Positions 10,350 through 11,473 of a stretch of DNA of 11,473 nt are shown here, in pieces. Made by a program: the position numbers and the translations under genes. This DNA is from an uncultured Oscillibacter sp. (GTDB taxonomy: Bacteria > Bacillota_A > Clostridia > Oscillospirales > Oscillospiraceae). The notes under the pieces are model-generated. The model ran no database searches, was not told the origin of the DNA, and was given only the letters and a program-made list of their open reading frames with translations. The DNA lies in NCBI GenBank assembly GCA_948902155.1, contig CAQVQZ010000054.1, positions 1-11,473 on the forward strand. Reading direction: 5' to 3'. The first letter of the stretch is position 1, and each line of letters starts with the position of its first letter.

Positions 10350-11473
10350 CTATGGTTCTTCGTCCAGCAGGCCCAGCTGCCGCTCCTCGGTGTCCTCCTG
10401 CCGCAGCAGGGCTCCCACCGCCGGGACCGCCCGGACCCGGTAGCGGCTCTGCTGGGCGATGGCGGTCTCCTCCAGGGGGCGGACCGTGTCCAGGTGGTAC
10501 TTGGGCTTCAGCGTCATCACCGCCACGCCCTGGGTGGAGCGGGTGGTCTTGGGGGCCAGCAGGGCCGTGTGGAAGATCAGGCACCGGGGCTCGGTGGAGT
10601 ATACCGCCAGCTCCCGCTCCTGGTCCACCCGGAGGATGGCCCGGAGGGGCGATTTGCCGGAGTAGGCCCCGGTGAGCTTCCGCCGGTTGGAGGAGGTCTG
10701 ATAGGCTCTGATGTCCACCCGTGCGGCCTTGCCGTTCTCAAAGAAGAAGATCAGCCCGCCGGAGTAGTCCTCGGGAAGGACCATGAAGATGACGCTCTCC
10801 CCGGCGTCCATGCCCAGCTTCGCCGGGAGGTAGTCCCCCAGGAGGCTGGCCTTGGCGTCGTCGAACTCGCTGAGGCGGGTCTTGTACACCTGGCATTTGT
10901 CGGTGAAGAACATGACCTCGGCGTTGCTGTGGGTCTCGAAGGTCTGCCGGGGGCCGTCCCCCTCCTTGTACTTCTGGGCCCCGCTCATCCGGAGGCTCTG
11001 GGGGGTGATCTTCTTGAAATAGCCCTCCTTGGACAGGAAGACGTGGACGGGATACTCCTCCGGGCCCTCGTCCTCGTCCGGGGCGGGGAGCTCGTGGGCG
11101 TAGACGAGGGAGGTCCGGCGGGGCTCGCCGTACTTCTTCGCCGCCTCTTTCAGCTCCTCCAGGATGATCTTTTTCACCCGCCGGGGGTCTTGCAGGATGT
11201 CCTCCAGGTCGTCAATCTCCGCCTGGAGGGCTTCCGTCTCCTTCACCCGCTTCAGGATGTATTCCTTGTTGATGTTCCGCAGGCGGATCTCCGCTACGTA
11301 TTCCGCCTGGACCTGGTCGATGCCGAAGCCGATCATCAGGTTGGGGATGACCTCGGCCTCTTCCTCCGTCTCCCGGATGATCTTGATGGCCTTGTCGATG
11401 TCCAGCAGGATCCGTTTCAGGCCCTTGAGGAGGTGGAGCTTTTCCTTCCGCTTCCCCAGGACGAAGAAGACCC
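10350..11473 (-). CDS. parC: Type IIA DNA topoisomerase subunit A, ParC-like, 3' part
   Basis: Subunit A of a type IIA topoisomerase breaks and rejoins DNA; with its ATPase partner it supercoils or decatenates the chromosome. The frame is open to the right edge of the window, so only the last ~373 residues are seen and the catalytic tyrosine lies outside. Visible are the end of the tower and C-gate region (HLLKGLKRILLDIDKAIKII, then FGIDQVQAEYVAEIRLRNIN), a coiled coil (ALQAEIDDLEDILQDPRRVK), and a C-terminal beta-pinwheel. In the first pinwheel blade, where gyrase carries the GyrA box QRRGGxG after GYIKRTP, this protein has AQKYKEGDG after GYFKKITP. The gyrase box is therefore missing. That favours a topoisomerase IV (ParC) type over GyrA, although the name rests on part of the protein only. 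It heads the visible - strand gene group. Confidence 0.85.
   Translation of the reverse strand, partial: VFFVLGKRKEKLHLLKGLKRILLDIDKAIKIIRETEEEAEVIPNLMIGFGIDQVQAEYVAEIRLRNINKEYILKRVKETEALQAEIDDLEDILQDPRRVKKIILEELKEAAKKYGEPRRTSLVYAHELPAPDEDEGPEEYPVHVFLSKEGYFKKITPQSLRMSGAQKYKEGDGPRQTFETHSNAEVMFFTDKCQVYKTRLSEFDDAKASLLGDYLPAKLGMDAGESVIFMVLPEDYSGGLIFFFENGKAARVDIRAYQTSSNRRKLTGAYSGKSPLRAILRVDQERELAVYSTEPRCLIFHTALLAPKTTRSTQGVAVMTLKPKYHLDTVRPLEETAIAQQSRYRVRAVPAVGALLRQEDTEERQLGLLDEEP

Overview
The window is GC-rich bacterial chromosomal DNA with strong GGAGG-type ribosome binding sites, tightly packed genes and protein sequences of clostridial flavour. I infer a high-GC member of the Clostridia, probably an Oscillospiraceae-like gut anaerobe. 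No plasmid, phage or transposon gene is visible.

Left part (1-7745, + strand): a compact aromatic amino acid operon in the order aroF (3' part only), tyrA, aroB, aroA, aroC, pheA, then one long reading frame encoding AroE, AroK and AroQ in sequence. Together these supply every step from phosphoenolpyruvate plus erythrose 4-phosphate to chorismate, and then both prephenate branches towards phenylalanine and tyrosine. Only the final aminotransferase is absent. After tyrA, genes overlap or are 3-12 nt apart, so translation is probably coupled. The one large gap (531-649, between aroF and tyrA) holds a 7-bp tandem repeat that can fold into a hairpin. The AroE-AroK-AroQ frame is the most unusual item: three pathway enzymes are fused, but the AroQ portion keeps its own ideal Shine-Dalgarno sequence and ATG, so free AroQ may also be made.

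Middle part (7746-8293): a convergent intergenic region of about 550 bp with no convincing gene. It is rich in inverted repeats: a likely terminator for the aro operon on the + strand, several other hairpins, and a textbook intrinsic terminator on the - strand behind a tRNA.

Right part (8294-11473, - strand): read in transcription order, the 3' part of a ParC-like type IIA topoisomerase A subunit, a LUD-domain protein, a GNAT acetyltransferase, a lipoprotein with a long acidic tail, and tRNA-Gly(GCC). The four protein genes are 16-26 nt apart and look like one transcription unit. The tRNA has its own near-consensus promoter, whose -35 box contains the stop codon of the lipoprotein gene.

Most of the window is conserved housekeeping metabolism. 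I did not find a wholly new system. The candidates for a second look are the trifunctional frame with its internal start, the palindromic elements, and the unrecognised lipoprotein.
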